Assembly: GCF_904849725.1 (NCBI RefSeq)
Contig: NC_058521.1
Coordinates: 562,484,176-562,548,175 of the forward strand
Direction: 5' to 3'
Origin: Hordeum vulgare subsp. vulgare
Taxonomy: Eukaryota; Streptophyta; Magnoliopsida; Poales; Poaceae
DNA: 64,000 nucleotides
Below the pieces are notes generated by a model. That model was not told the DNA's origin, ran no database searches, and saw nothing but the letters and a program-made list of their open reading frames with translations. This document shows, piece by piece, positions 12,061 through 23,234 of the stretch. The number at the start of each line of letters is the position of its first letter. Position 1 is the first letter of the stretch. Both the position numbers and the translations under genes were made by a program.

Positions 12061-12424
12061 CTTTAGTCCCGGTTCGTATCCCAAACCGGGACTAAAGGGC
12101 TACGAGGCGGGCGGTGGTGGTGGCAACCGTTCGTATCCCCCTTTAGTCCCGGTTGGTGGCTCAACCCGGGACTAAAGGCCTAACACATGGCATGCCGTGG
12201 TTGTGGCGGCGGTTGGTATACCTCTTTAGTCCCGGTTGGTGGCTCAACCCGGGACTAAAGGACTAACGCGTGGCTTGCCGTAGTGGGGCGACCGTTGGCA
12301 TACCTCTTTAGTCCCGGCTGGTGGTTGAACCCGGGACTAAAAGCCTAACACGTGGCCTGCCGTAGTGGTGGCAACCGTTTGGTATACCTCTTTAGTCCCG
12401 GTTGGTGGCTCAACCCGGGATTAA
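12061..12424. repeat. Left subterminal palindromic repeats of CACTA A
   Basis: Five near-copies of a 35-37 bp palindrome (TTTAGTCCCGG, short spacer, CCGGGACTAAA) start at 12061, 12141, 12224, 12306 and 12390, spaced 80-84 bp apart. A degenerate half-site lies near 11970. Subterminal repeats of CACTA elements are known binding sites for TnpA-type proteins. That role here is inference. Confidence 0.85.
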
Positions 12425-12496
12425 TGGCCCAAACGGTTTGCATCCCGCGTCGTTTCGGGCGATGAAAAGCACGAACCGAAGCGTACAGTCGCCATT

Positions 12497-12590
12497 TCTC
12501 TGTTCTTCTTCTCTCTCGCGTCGCCCTCTCTGTTCTTCTTCTCTCTTGCGTCGCCCTCTCTGTTCTTCTCCTCTCTTCTTCCCTTCTCTT
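12497..12590 (+). repeat. 30-bp CT-rich repeat in the 5' leader of the exonuclease-like gene
   Basis: 'tgttcttctt ctctcttgcg' recurs with exact 30-bp spacing from 12501, 12531 and 12561. It ends nine bases before the ATG at 12599. It probably forms part of the 5' untranslated leader. Reading frames on its minus strand (12345-12865) are low-complexity shadows. Confidence 0.65.
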
Positions 12591-12598
12591 CTTCCACC

Positions 12599-14000
12599 AT
12601 GCCAACTATCTTTCGTGAGGTGGTCGCGCATGGCGCGATGAAGCTCCTTGTCGTGTACATGAACCTGAGTGCGGAGGTGCCGCATTTCCTTCAACAGTTG
12701 AAGGAACGATGGTTTAACCACGCACCGGATCATGAGAAGTTCTTCGGGCTTGATCTGGAGTACACGGCCGATCAACGTGGTGTCGCCGTCATCCAAATAT
12801 GCTTCGCAACCCATGTCTTGATCTTCCAATGGGCGAAGTAAGTTTTGAGGCTTTCTTTGATCCAAGATAATCCCTCCCCTAGGGTCACTACTCCCACGTT
12901 CACATGGATTTTGTGTATTTGTGTATCTGATTAAGTAGCGTAGTAGATTTTGTGTATTTGTACATTTGATTTAGTAGTGTAGTATGTGTGGAATACATTT
13001 GATTTAGTAGTGTAGTACATTTGATTTAGTAGTGTAGTACATTTGATTTAGTACTGGAATACATTTGATTTAGTAGTGTAGTACATTTGATTTAGTAGTG
13101 GAATACATTTGATTTAGTAGTGTAGTACATTTGATTTTGTGTGTTTGTACATTTGATTTAGTAGTGTAGTACATTTGATTTAGTAGTGTAGTATGTGTGG
13201 AGTACATTTGATTTATTTGTGTTCATTTATAATTCGCATTGGATCGAATTTTGTCAATCCGATAAGACTTAGTTTGTAGTTTGGATTTACTAGTTAACAA
13301 GCTTTCTTTTGTTTGCATATTATGCATAATGTCCATAATCTATCATAGTGAATTCCACGTATAAGTTTATTTGTTTCTATCATAGTTGGTTCCCTTCAAA
13401 TAGTTGTAGTGAAACATGTTTCCTTATTGCAGCAGTAGGTTCATAATCTATCTCTAGGTTCCATTGCATATGTGCTATATGAATCCTAAAGATAAGTTTC
13501 TCTTTAGTTGTAGTGAAACATGTTTCCTTATTGCAGCAGTATGTAACATTTGGTCCATTTTAATTTGTTTCTGTTGCAGGAGTGACAAGCATTGTCCAGG
13601 ACTCATGGAGTTCCTTCGCAGCGGCGTCACTTTTGCTTCCGTTGACATAAGGAACGACAGGCTGAAGATGAGGCACATCATCGGTATTGAGATACCAGCT
13701 GGTTGCCTCGTTGATATCCAAACGATATTCAAGCTTCAACATGACAGGACTTCGATGGCTCGTATGGCAGTTGCCTTGATCGATGATTCATATGCTGATA
13801 TGAAGACCAGTTTCCCAAGGTCTCAGCACAGACTTTGGGAGAAGGGCCCACTTGATGAAATCAACATTGAGTATGCAGCAAAAGATGCATATGTTTCATA
13901 TGAGTTGTACCGCAAGATTCGACTCGTCCACTATGGCCAGCGTCACCTATATCCCCTCGAGGAAGGTGGACATTCTGATTCAGATGATTCAGACGAGTAG
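12599..14000 (+). CDS. 3'-5' exonuclease-like protein (DEDDy, WRN-exonuclease type) carried by CACTA A
   Basis: Two exons, 12599-12837 and 13580-14000, encode 219 residues. The donor is GCGAA^gtaagt and the acceptor ctgttgcag^GAGTGAC; the joined frame is continuous and ends TAG. Motif I is FGLDLEYT (D52, E54). Motif II is probably VDIRNDRLKM (D106, less certain). Motif III is YAAKD with Y178 and D182. These fit the DEDDy 3'-5' exonuclease fold of the WRN/RNase D type, which removes nucleotides from 3' ends. The C-terminus is acidic (HSDSDDSDE). No helicase or HRDC domain is present. It lies just inside the left subterminal repeats and is the only gene in this transposon without a visible lesion. 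Capture from a host gene is inference. Activity is unproven. Confidence 0.8.
12945..13222 (+). repeat. Intronic minisatellite in the exonuclease-like gene
   Basis: About ten imperfect copies of a roughly 20-23 bp unit 'acatttgatttagtagtgta' within the 742-bp intron. Downstream, a segment of about 40 bp (gttgtagtgaaacatg...) at about 13403-13443 is repeated at about 13506-13546. Each copy ends in a splice-acceptor-like 'ttattgcag', which could offer decoy acceptors ahead of the one at 13579. Confidence 0.75.
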
Positions 14001-14440
14001 TGTTCTTAACGTCGAACACTTGTATATATATCTATTGTAGCTATTATTATGTACTGTTTGGACTAGTATCATGTACTTCTTGGACCAATTTATATATGTC
14101 TAGTTTCTGTTTGTGCCATTATAGTTTCCTAATTTGAAAGGTTTAGCCCTTTCTAACTTCATTTGCTACTTTTGAATGGTTTAGCCCTTTCTAACTTCAT
14201 GGTATCATGCATTTCGACCACATATATATACAAAAAGTCTTCAGTTCAAATAGGTTCAAAAAATGAAATCCCTTTTGTAACAGATCTGTTTTTGATTAAA
14301 ACAATCACTTCTCCTTCTTCTCCTTGTGCTAGATATTGGTTATGCACTAGGGCAAGTAGGAGTAGCGACCATCATCAACGATTGAAAAATCAGGTGAGCT
14401 AGTGTCCACCATATATGAGAGAAGAAGAAATCCCTTTGTA
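14001..14440 (+). other. 3' flank of the exonuclease-like gene
   Basis: About 440 bp of AT-rich sequence without a supportable ORF, probably including the 3' untranslated region. A 'ggtttagccctttctaacttcat' segment occurs twice (about 14140 and 14177). The first tandem-array unit starts at its end. Confidence 0.4.
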
Positions 14441-17120
14441 ATGTGCCTTTGAATGGTGCATTTTGAACACACAAAAAGAATGGAGTTCAAATAAGTAAAA
14501 AAAATGAAATCCCTTTGTAAGAGATGAGTTCTCGTTCGAAACCATGCTACTTCGAGAGAGATTGTCAGTTTTGTACACGAAGTGCATCCAGTTTTTGTCG
14601 TAGCCCTCTCAACATTTTAACACATGCTATGTGGGTGAAATGATGATAGCATGCCAACTTTCAACATTTTCAGAGTTCATCTGTAGTGCTTTTTAATTTC
14701 AGGGTCAACTAGCTCAAAAAAAAGTAAATGCAAGAAATATACCAAATGAAGTCAGAAATTGTTGAAATTTTGCGATGTGCCTTTGAATGGTGCATTTTGA
14801 ACAAAAAAAAAGTATGGAGTTCAAATAAGTTTAAAAAAAATGAAATCCCTTTGTAAGAGATGAGTTCTCGTTCGAAACCCTGCTACTTCGAGAGAGATTG
14901 TCAGTTTTGTACACGAAGTGCATCCAGTCTTTGTCGTAGCCCTCTCAACTTTTTAACACATGCTATGTGGGTGAAATGATGATAGCATGCCAACTTTCAA
15001 GATTTCCAAAGTTCATTTGTAGTGCTTTTCAATTTCAGGGTCAACTAGCTCAAAAAAAAGTAAATGCACGAAATATACCAAATTAAGTCAGAAATTGTTG
15101 AAATTTTGTGATGTGCCTTTGAATGGTGCATTTTGAACACACAAAAAGTATGGAGTTCAAATAAGGTTAAAAAAAGAAATCCCTTTGTAAGAGATGAGTT
15201 CTCGTTTGAAACCCTGCTACTTCGAGAGAGATTATCAGTTTTGTACACGAACTGCATCCAGTCTTTGTCGTAGCCCTCTCAACTTTTTAACACATGCTAT
15301 GTGGGTGAAATGAAGATAGCATGCCAACTTTCAACATGTTCAGAGTTCATTTGTAGTGCTTTTCAATTTCAGGGTCCACTAGCTCGAAAAAAATAAGTAA
15401 ATGCACGAAATATAACAAATGAAGTCAGAAATTGTTGAAATTTTGTGATGTGCCTTTGAATGGTGCATTTTGAACACACAAAAAGTATGGAGTTCAAATA
15501 AGTTTAAAAAAAATGAAATCCCTTTGTAAGAGATGAGTTCTCGTTCGAAACCCTGCTACTTCGAGAGAAATTGCCAGTTTTGTACATGAACTGCATCCAG
15601 TCTTTGTCGTAGCCCTCTCAACTTTTTAACACATGCTATGTGGGTGAAATGATGATAGCATGCCAACTTTGAACATTTTCAGAGTTCATTTGTAGTGCTT
15701 TTCAATTTCAGGGTCAACTAGCTCAAAAAAAAAGTAAATGCACGAAATATAACAAATGAAGTCAGAAATTGTTGAAATTTTGTGATGTGCCTTTGAATGG
15801 TGCATTTTGAACACAAAGAAAGTATGGAGTTCAAATAAGTTAAAAAAAAAGAAATCCCTTTGTAAGAGATGAGTTCTCGTTCGAAACCCTGCTACTTCGA
15901 GAGAGATTGTCAGTTTTGTACACGAACTGCATCCAGTCTTTGTCGTATCCCTCTCAACTTTTTAACACATGCTATGTGGGTGAAATGATGATAGCATGCC
16001 AACTTTCAAGATTTCCAGAGTTCATTTGTAGTGCTTTTCAATTTCAGGGTCAACTAGCACAAAAAAATTAAGTAAATGCACGAAATATACCAAATTAAGT
16101 CAGAAATTGTTGAAATTTTTTGATGTGCCTATGAATGGTGCATTTTTAACACACAAAAAGTATGGAGTTCAAATCAGTTTTAAAAAATGAAATCCCTTTG
16201 TAAGAGATGAGTTCTCGTTCGAAACCCTGCTACTTCGAGAGAGATTGTCAGTTTTGTACACGAACTGCATCCAGTCTTTGTCGTAGCCCTCTCAACTTTT
16301 TAACACATGCTATGTGGGTGAAATTATGATAGCATGCCAACTTTCAAGATTTCCAGAGTTCATTTGTAGTGCTTTTCAATTTCAGGGTCAACTAGCTCAA
16401 AAAAAAAAAAAGTAAATGCACGAAATATAACAAATGAAGTCAGAAATTGTTGAAATTTTGTGATGTGCCTTTGAATGGTTCATTTTGAACACACAAAAAT
16501 TATGGAGTTCAAATAAGTTTAAAAAAAATGAAATCCCTTTGTAAGAGATGAGTTCTCGCTCGAAACCCTGCTACTTCGAGAGAGATTGTCAGTTTTGTAA
16601 ACGAACTGCATCCAGTCTTTGTCGTAGCCCTCTCAACTTTTTAACATATGCTATGTGGGTGAAATGATGATAGCATGCCAACTTTCAAGATTTCCAAAGT
16701 TCATTTGTAGTGCTTTTCAATTTGAGGGTCAACTAGCTCAAAAAAAAATAAGTAAATGCACGAAATATAACAAATGAAGTCAGAAATTGTTGAAATTTTG
16801 TGATGTGCCTTTGAATGGTGAATTTTGAACACACAAAATGTATGGAGTTCGAATAAGTTTAAAAAAAATGAAATCCTTTTGTAAGAGATGAGTTCTCGTT
16901 CGAAACCCTGCTACTTCGAGAGAGATTGTCAGTTTTGTACACGAACTGCACCCAGTCTTTGTCGTAGCCCTCTCAACTTTTTAACACATGCTATGTGCGT
17001 GAAATGATGATAGCATGCCAACTTTCAACATTTTCAGAGTTCATTTGTAGTGCTTTTCAATTTCAGGGTCAACTAGCTCAAAAAAAATAAGTAAATGCAC
17101 GAAATATAACAAATGAAGTC
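14441..17120 (+). repeat. Satellite-like tandem array 1 (about 337 bp x 8)
   Basis: Each unit begins ATGTGCCTTTGAATGGTGCA. Starts are at 14441, 14775, 15111, 15448, 15785, 16123, 16463 and 16803, giving periods of 334-340 bp. Landmarks repeated in every unit include 'gagatgagttctcg', 'gctacttcgagagaga', 'catgctatgtg' and 'agggtcaactagct', with a variable A-tract that accounts for much of the length change. Units are very similar by eye. Short minus-strand frames such as 14399-14587 are repeat artefacts. Confidence 0.93.
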
Positions 17121-18163
17121 AAAATAACAAAATAGATAATAGTTTGGATAGTCAAAATTATTAATTATGAAAATAAAAAATAGTTTTGCATTATTTATTC
17201 AATTTGAAACACTTTTCATTATCATAGTTTTGTCAAATTCTCAAATATGCAAAAAGAATATTTAATAAACATAGTTTTTAATTTAAAATAACAAAATATG
17301 TAATAGTTTGGATAGTCAAAATTATTAATTATGAAAATAAAAAATAGTTTTGCATTATTTATTCAATTTGAAACACTTTTCATTATCATAGTTTTGTCAA
17401 ATTCTCAAATATGTAAAAAGAAATTTTTAATAAACATAGTTTTTAATTGAAAATAACAAAATAGATAATAGTTTGGATAGTCAAAATTATTAATTATGAA
17501 AATAAAAAATAGTTTTGCATTATTTATTCAATTTGAAACACTTTTCATTATCATAGTTTTGTCAAATTCTCAAATATGCAAAAAGAATTTTTAATAAACA
17601 TAGTTTTTAATTGAAAATAACAAAATAGATAATAGTTTGGATAGTCAAAATTATTAATTATGAAAATAAAAAATAGTTTCGCATTATTTATTCAATTTGA
17701 AACACTTTTCATTATCATAGTTTTGTCAAATTCTCAAATATGCAAAAAGAATTTTTAATAAACATAGTTTTTAATTGAAAATAACAAAATAGATAATAGT
17801 TTGGATAGTAAAAATTATTAATTATGAAAATAAAAAATAGTTTTGCATTATTTATTCAATTTGAAACACTTTTCATTATCATAGTTTTGTCAAATTCTCA
17901 AATATGCAAAAAGAATTTTTAATAAACATAGTTTTTAATTGAAAATAACAAAATAGATAATAGTTTGGATAGTCAAAATTATTAATTATGAACATAAAAA
18001 ATAGTTTTGCATTATTTATTCAATTTGAAACACTTTCCATTATCATAGTTTTGTCAAGTTCTCAAATATGCAAAAAGAATTTTTAATAAACATAGTTTTT
18101 AATTGAAAATAACAAAATAGATAATGGTTTGGATAGTCAAAATTATTAATTATGAAAATAAAA
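17121..18163 (+). repeat. Satellite-like tandem array 2 (about 164 bp x 6.4)
   Basis: A very AT-rich unit starts 'aaaataacaaaatagataat' and contains 'gtttggatagtcaaaattat', 'catagttttgtcaaattctc' and 'tttaataaacatag'. Copies begin near 17121, 17285, 17450, 17614, 17778, 17942 and 18106, the last partial. It directly follows array 1: the last array-1 unit breaks after 'aatgaagtca'. No coding potential. Confidence 0.92.
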
Positions 18164-18265
18164 AAAATTGAAACTATATTCGAGATCATAGAGAAAATTC
18201 AACCTAAATTCTCATTTGAATTTAGATTGAATTTTCCCTATAATTTCTAATATAGTTACAATTTT
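18164..18265. repeat. Long near-perfect hairpin (48-bp stem, 6-nt loop)
   Basis: The left arm 18164-18211 and right arm 18218-18265 are complementary without gaps at about 42 of 48 positions. The loop is TCATTT at 18212-18217. It sits at the junction between array 2 and the next promoter region. It could fold as a pre-miRNA-like or small-RNA-producing transcript, or extrude as a cruciform. Neither is shown. Confidence 0.8.
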
Positions 18266-18397
18266 CAGTGAGTTTAGGCACGTAAGCCTGCTTTAGAGAG
18301 GAGCTCGATGGAGAAGCTGCGATGGGGCTTATATACAAGTGCTAATCCCCCTCGCTGGGCGAGGTGGGACTAAACTTATCGTACAGCCGAGGGGGGT

Positions 18398-18595
18398 CTT
18401 TAGTCCCGGTTGGAGCCACGCCCCGGGACTAAAGACCCCCTTTAGTCCCGGTTGGAGCCACGCCCCGGGACTAGAGACCCCCTGCTTCCCGCCTCTTGGT
18501 CTGCCCGAAAAGAGGCCTTTAGTCCCGGGTCGTGGCTCAATCCGGGACTAAAGGGGGTCTTTAGTCCCGGGGCATGGCTCCAACCGGGACTAAAG
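18398..18595. promoter_or_regulatory. Internal cluster of CACTA palindromic repeats upstream of the second gene
   Basis: Four 37-bp palindromes of the same TTTAGTCCCGG...CCGGGACTAAAG type as the terminal repeats lie at 18398-18434, 18440-18476, 18517-18553 and 18559-18595, ending 7 bp before a TATA box. If the terminal copies bind a TnpA-like protein, these could let that protein regulate the promoter. That is inference. Confidence 0.7.
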
Positions 18596-18602
18596 CCCCT
18601 CC

Positions 18603-18609
18603 TATATAA
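18603..18609 (+). promoter_or_regulatory. TATA box of the second CACTA gene
   Basis: TATATAA in the context cctatataagcggg, followed about 30-50 bp later by a CT-rich plant-type leader (cttcttcttcctctcg). A GC-rich leader with CTCCTCGCCGTCGCGCCG-type repeats extends to about 18930. An AT-rich purine region with gtgtatagtgtata repeats (19190-19280) then resembles an intron. Confidence 0.6.
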
Positions 18610-19479
18610 GCGGGACTTCGAAAATTTCCAACCCAATTCGTCCATTTCTCTTCTTCTTCCTCTCGTTCTCCTGCCCGGCGCGGCACAGCGACGAACGTAA
18701 CCGACGCCGTCAGGCTGCCCGCCCTCATGCTCGCCGTCGGCCGTCCTCCTCGCCGCCGCGCCGTCCTCCTCGCCATCGCGCCGTCCTCCTCGCCGCCGCA
18801 CCGTCCTCCTCGCTGTCCTCCTAGCCGTCGCGCCGTGCTCCTCGCCGTCGCGCCGTCCTCCGCGCCGTCCTCCTCGCCAACACTCCGGCCAGTAAGCCCC
18901 CCGCCCCCTCCTCCCCAACACTCCGGCCAGTATAGAAGAAAAGAAGAAAAAGGAGAAGAGAAGAAGAAAAAGGAGAAGAAAGGAAGAAAAAGGAGAAGAA
19001 AAGAAGAAAAATAAAAGATTTTTTTGTCATTTAATTCCTATTGTTATTAGGTTTGTGCTAGATTATTAGGGTTAGTAATATTTAGAATTAGGTTAGGGTT
19101 ACAAGAAGAAGAAATATGAACAAAAATAAGAAAATAAGATTAGGAAAAATGAAAATAAGAAGAGGAGGAGAAGAAAAGTAGAAAAAGTGTATATTGTATA
19201 GTGTATATGCTTAAGTGTATAGTGTATAGTGTATAGTGTATAAGGAGATGAGGAATTTTGCTAGTGTATATAGTGTATAGTGTATAAGAAAAGAAGAAAA
19301 GAAGAGGAGGAGAAGAGAAGAAAAGAAGAGGAGGAGAAGAGAAGAAAGAAGAGGAGGAGAAGAAAAATGAAAATAAGTGTTAATAGTTTAATTTTGCTAT
19401 TGTATATGCTTAAGTGTTAATAGTTTATTTTTAGCAAGAAAATTAATAGAACTAGTTTATTTTTTTAGTTCATTTTACC

Positions 19480-19881
19480 ATGCCTATCCCGCATCCTCGT
19501 CATCGACTCGGCGGAGGACACCTGCTTGATCAGAGGGGCCCTGTCCGGGACTGGGCTCTGCCCGGCTGGTATTGGGAGGTGCTACCTTCCGGGGGGCGTA
19601 GGTTGGTGAGGAGCCAGCCCGTCGTTGACCCGATCCTTGTTCGGTGGCGGTCGCGTGGGCCAGTGAGGGTGCCGAGGCTTCCGGACACCGCGGAGGTGGT
19701 ACGTCACCATGTCAGCGAGGAGGATGAGCACGTCCGTCGCTACATGGTTGCGTTGGAGGGCAGGTTCGAGCATACCTGGCAGGTTCTTCGGGGATCTCAC
19801 TGGAGCTATGATCCTGTGATGGTTCCTTCTCTTTGGGTGTCCACCGCCCGCGCCGATACCCGTCGGGCGCTACGGTTCTAG
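19480..19881 (+). CDS. Small ORF of unknown function in CACTA A (133 residues)
   Basis: The ATG at 19480 follows a T-rich stretch ending in AG (ttttttttag), which looks like a splice acceptor ahead of the start. The frame runs 133 residues to TAG. The protein is Trp- and Arg-rich (WALPGWYWEVLP, then a WRSRGPVRVPRLPDT segment and EDEHVRRYMVAL), and ends RADTRRALRF. No signal peptide or membrane segment is visible. Its codons are GC-rich within an AT-rich neighbourhood, which favours a real coding sequence. I do not recognise the family. It lies between the second promoter and the Transposase_24-Ulp1 gene, and could be an upstream exon or an independent small gene. Confidence 0.5.
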   Translation: MPIPHPRHRLGGGHLLDQRGPVRDWALPGWYWEVLPSGGRRLVRSQPVVDPILVRWRSRGPVRVPRLPDTAEVVRHHVSEEDEHVRRYMVALEGRFEHTWQVLRGSHWSYDPVMVPSLWVSTARADTRRALRF

Positions 19882-20161
19882 ATGTATTAGTGATGCTATA
19901 TGTATGATAGTATTCGAGGAGTATTAATGATAATATTCGACGATGTACGGACAAAAGTGATGATGTATTAGCTTATAATTGAATGCATGCTAATTTGAAT
20001 ACTACTTTATTTTACGATTTGGTTTTGCTTAGTGAATGCTCAAATTGGAAATTTACTCCTACTTTGAATACTATGCAGAAATCTAGGAGTCTCAAATTGG
20101 AAAAGTACTCCTACTTTGGTTTTTGGGACAAAGGTTAAGAGAATCCGTTTTTTGCAGAACT

Positions 20162-23100
20162 ATGGGTCCACATATCAGGAACCTCGAAGAGGAAGAACTT
20201 CTGGAAGATATAATCAAAGACGGCCCCGACGTTGAACCAGCTGAATCTTCGTCGTTATATCTAAACCAGGACGTTGGAATGGAGGTCGAGCGACACGAAG
20301 ATGAAGCCGATGGGGCAGGAGATAGGTCCAATGACGGAGAAGGTGATAGCTCCACTGATGGAGAAGCCGGTGAAGAGGAGAAGTCCGGCGAGGTATACAT
20401 ATGAAGTTCGACAATCACTTGTAATATGTGAAAAATATTGGAGATAGCTCTATATTGTATACATATACATTCATTTGACAAATGTTTCTCCCTCTTAGGC
20501 CTCCACATCGAGCAAAACTACGAAACGAGGCCCGACTAGAAAGTTGGATGCACGGACGCATTACACATTTGATGTGATATTTCCTACGGGCGAACCCAAG
20601 ATTCCTAAGAATGCTGCTGACACATTCAAGAAGCAATGCGGAGTTCTCGTTAGGGATCACGTCCCGATCAGCGATCGGGAGTGGAACAAGCGCAAAGGGG
20701 CAGCCGATAGTGACTATGTCGCCGAAAGGTACAAAGATAATCTTTGGAATGATCTCATGTCACATTTCAACCTGCCAGAATGTGAGAATGAAGATGCCGC
20801 AGACAAACTGAGGGCCAAAGTCAAGCAGTGGACTCTGAAGAAGATGGCCGAACTGTTCTGTAGCTGGAAGAAGAAGCTATGGAAAAACTATCTGAAGACA
20901 CAGAAAGTGCCAGTATTCGAGGGGTATCTAACCAAGCAGGCGAATCACTGGAAGGCATTTCAAGAGTACAAGGAGTCAGAAGATGCCCAGGCATTATCAG
21001 AAAAGAACAAGATAAATGTCGACAAGAAGATATATCACCACAAGCTGGGGCCAGGGGGCTATGAGACTGCCATCCCAAAGTGGGATAAGAAAGAGCAAGA
21101 TCTGATAGATAAAGGCGTCGTACCTGAACCACTCCGTGATGATTGGGAATTGAGAGCAAGAAATTGGTTCCTTGCGCATGATGGATCGTACGACGGAACA
21201 ACAGGGGACCTCATCTGCAATGACAATCTTAGGATACCCAGGGAGAATTGGAAAAGGATAAAGAAAGAAATTAAGGAGGGAAGAAGAAAGTTCACTGCAG
21301 ATAGAGAGAAAGATTTGCTCACACTGGTCCTCGGCAATGACGAACATGGAGGACGAACGCGAGGCTTCGGTCCTTCTTACCCGTGGTGGCTTTGGTTTGC
21401 CAGAGACCAAGACACTTACAGAAGCCGAGAGAGAGCAAAGAAGCGGCAGTAGGATGAGGAGAATGACAAGTTCAACCAGTTGCTTGCCAGGATTAACGAG
21501 CAACAGAAGCAGATTGATGAGCTTAGAGGAGTACCGCGCCAGGAAGATCCTGCAGTTGATATTACTGGCGCCCCATCTAAGCGGAAAAGCAGCGTGGGTG
21601 AATCTGAGGCCCCGCCCGACGATGAACGAAGAATGATAGAGGGCGGTCCCGGCTACCCCGTGGATGGAATCAAGGAGTCAACATCATGCGAACTCCATCA
21701 GAAATTCAAGAACATATCCATGAAGGTGGCCGTCAGACAAGCTTTACCTTCTGGCCCTGATGCACGCTGGCATGGTCGTGAGATTCCAGCTGGCTTTGCT
21801 AAAGTCGGGGTGGATGAAATCATGACGGGGTTTAATGATATGGAGCTCGACATAGCTGGACCTGAAGATGAGAGGACACTCGGAGAAGTACTGGGTGGAG
21901 TCATCCTATGGGACAAGAACTACATCAAGCTTCCAGGCTCGGCCCCAAGGACAACACCGCCTCCGAGTCGTCGCAGGTCACCTACACCTCCATTACCTCC
22001 AAGCCCTCCACATGACGTCGGCCAGCACAACACGAGTCCATCTCGATCACCGCCGCCGGACTTGGGTCGTCCGTCTTCGCCGCCGCCCGCACATGATACT
22101 AAGCGGAAGCGTGCCAGCAAGAACGCTTCGTCGATGATTTCTAAGCGACGGAGCTCCCCAAAGCGCAAACTGTCGCTCCTCCCAAAGGTACCTCATGCTA
22201 ATCTTCCTATCAGACCTTATGATCGTACCCCCGAGGAAAACGCCAGGATAGCAAAGGAACAACATGAGGCGCAGATGAAAAGGAAGGAACCCGAGCCCCG
22301 CCCGAAATACACCGAGAAGAACATAGCATGGGCAAAAGACTTCATAACCACTCCATCACAGTATGACTTACACTATAAGCCTGATGACTATACACGCACA
22401 TTGCAGAAGTAAGTGAAAAAGAGCAAGTCACATGCAAGTGCAAGTGGGAGCAAATCAAGTTCAACTACAAGCAAGAAAAAATCAGACGTTCCTCAGCTTG
22501 GACAACAGGCCAAACAGTCGATCCCACCCCTCAAGGTGTTAACCGAGAATGTTCCCCCTCCGGTGCAGGGGCAAGCTTTTGAAAACGCAAAGGAGTTGGC
22601 GGATGAATGTGGTATCTCGGTTGAAAATTTGCTGGCTAATTCCCAAGACGACGGGATACCCAAGGCTGTGGTAGCCCCTAAGCCACAGTTTGTCATGGGA
22701 GAGCCTTTGGTCAGCAAAGATGTTCTCCCAACAAATATGCGTTACTTGCATAAATGGTACTTAAGTGAATCAAAGAATGGGAGAACGATGATCGTGCTGA
22801 GTGTCCCACAGGAGTACTACGGCCGCTCTGAAGAAATCCATATCGACTTTGATGAACTCTTCCAGATGTACAATGGCGACGCCCTCGACAAATCGCTTAT
22901 GAGTTGCTATTGTCTGTAAGTTTTTCAATTAGTTGTCTACATATAACTTGTTTAGTTATTTCAATTCATTGTCTATATATAATTAACTTGTACTCTATTA
23001 TGCAGAATGAAGATTCTGGAGTGTAAAAGTAAGAGCATCATAAATATTGGGTTTATTGATCCAGATAAAATACATATAGCGACGCTAACTTATTATCCCA

Positions 23101-23234
23101 AGGAGACGGAGGAAAACCTTCTATGGTTTCTAATAGATCAAAATTTCTGTGACCACATACTGTTTCCATACAACTTCAGGTGATGGTCTTTACTCTGTTG
23201 TGTCCATTCACTTATAAGTGTAATTGGTAAGTTA

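Noticed and set aside
12061..12424. Regular repeat-spacer array resembling a CRISPR
   Set aside because: The repeats are palindromic CACTA subterminal motifs inside a plant transposon, and the spacers resemble each other. No cas genes exist and the genome is eukaryotic.
12345..12865. Minus-strand frames with repeated REEEQRGRR
   Set aside because: Translation of the CT-rich 30-bp repeat and of the antisense of the exonuclease-like exon 1; low complexity.
14399..15257. Minus-strand frames starting MHFVYKTDNLSRSS / MQFVYKTDNLSRSS
   Set aside because: They repeat with the 337-bp array unit and are broken in most units, so they follow from the repeat rather than coding selection.
18442..19030. 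Overlapping GC-rich or Arg/Ala-rich frames on both strands
   Set aside because: They arise from CTCCTCGCCGTCGCG repeats and GA-rich tracts in the presumed leader. No domain and no consistent start.
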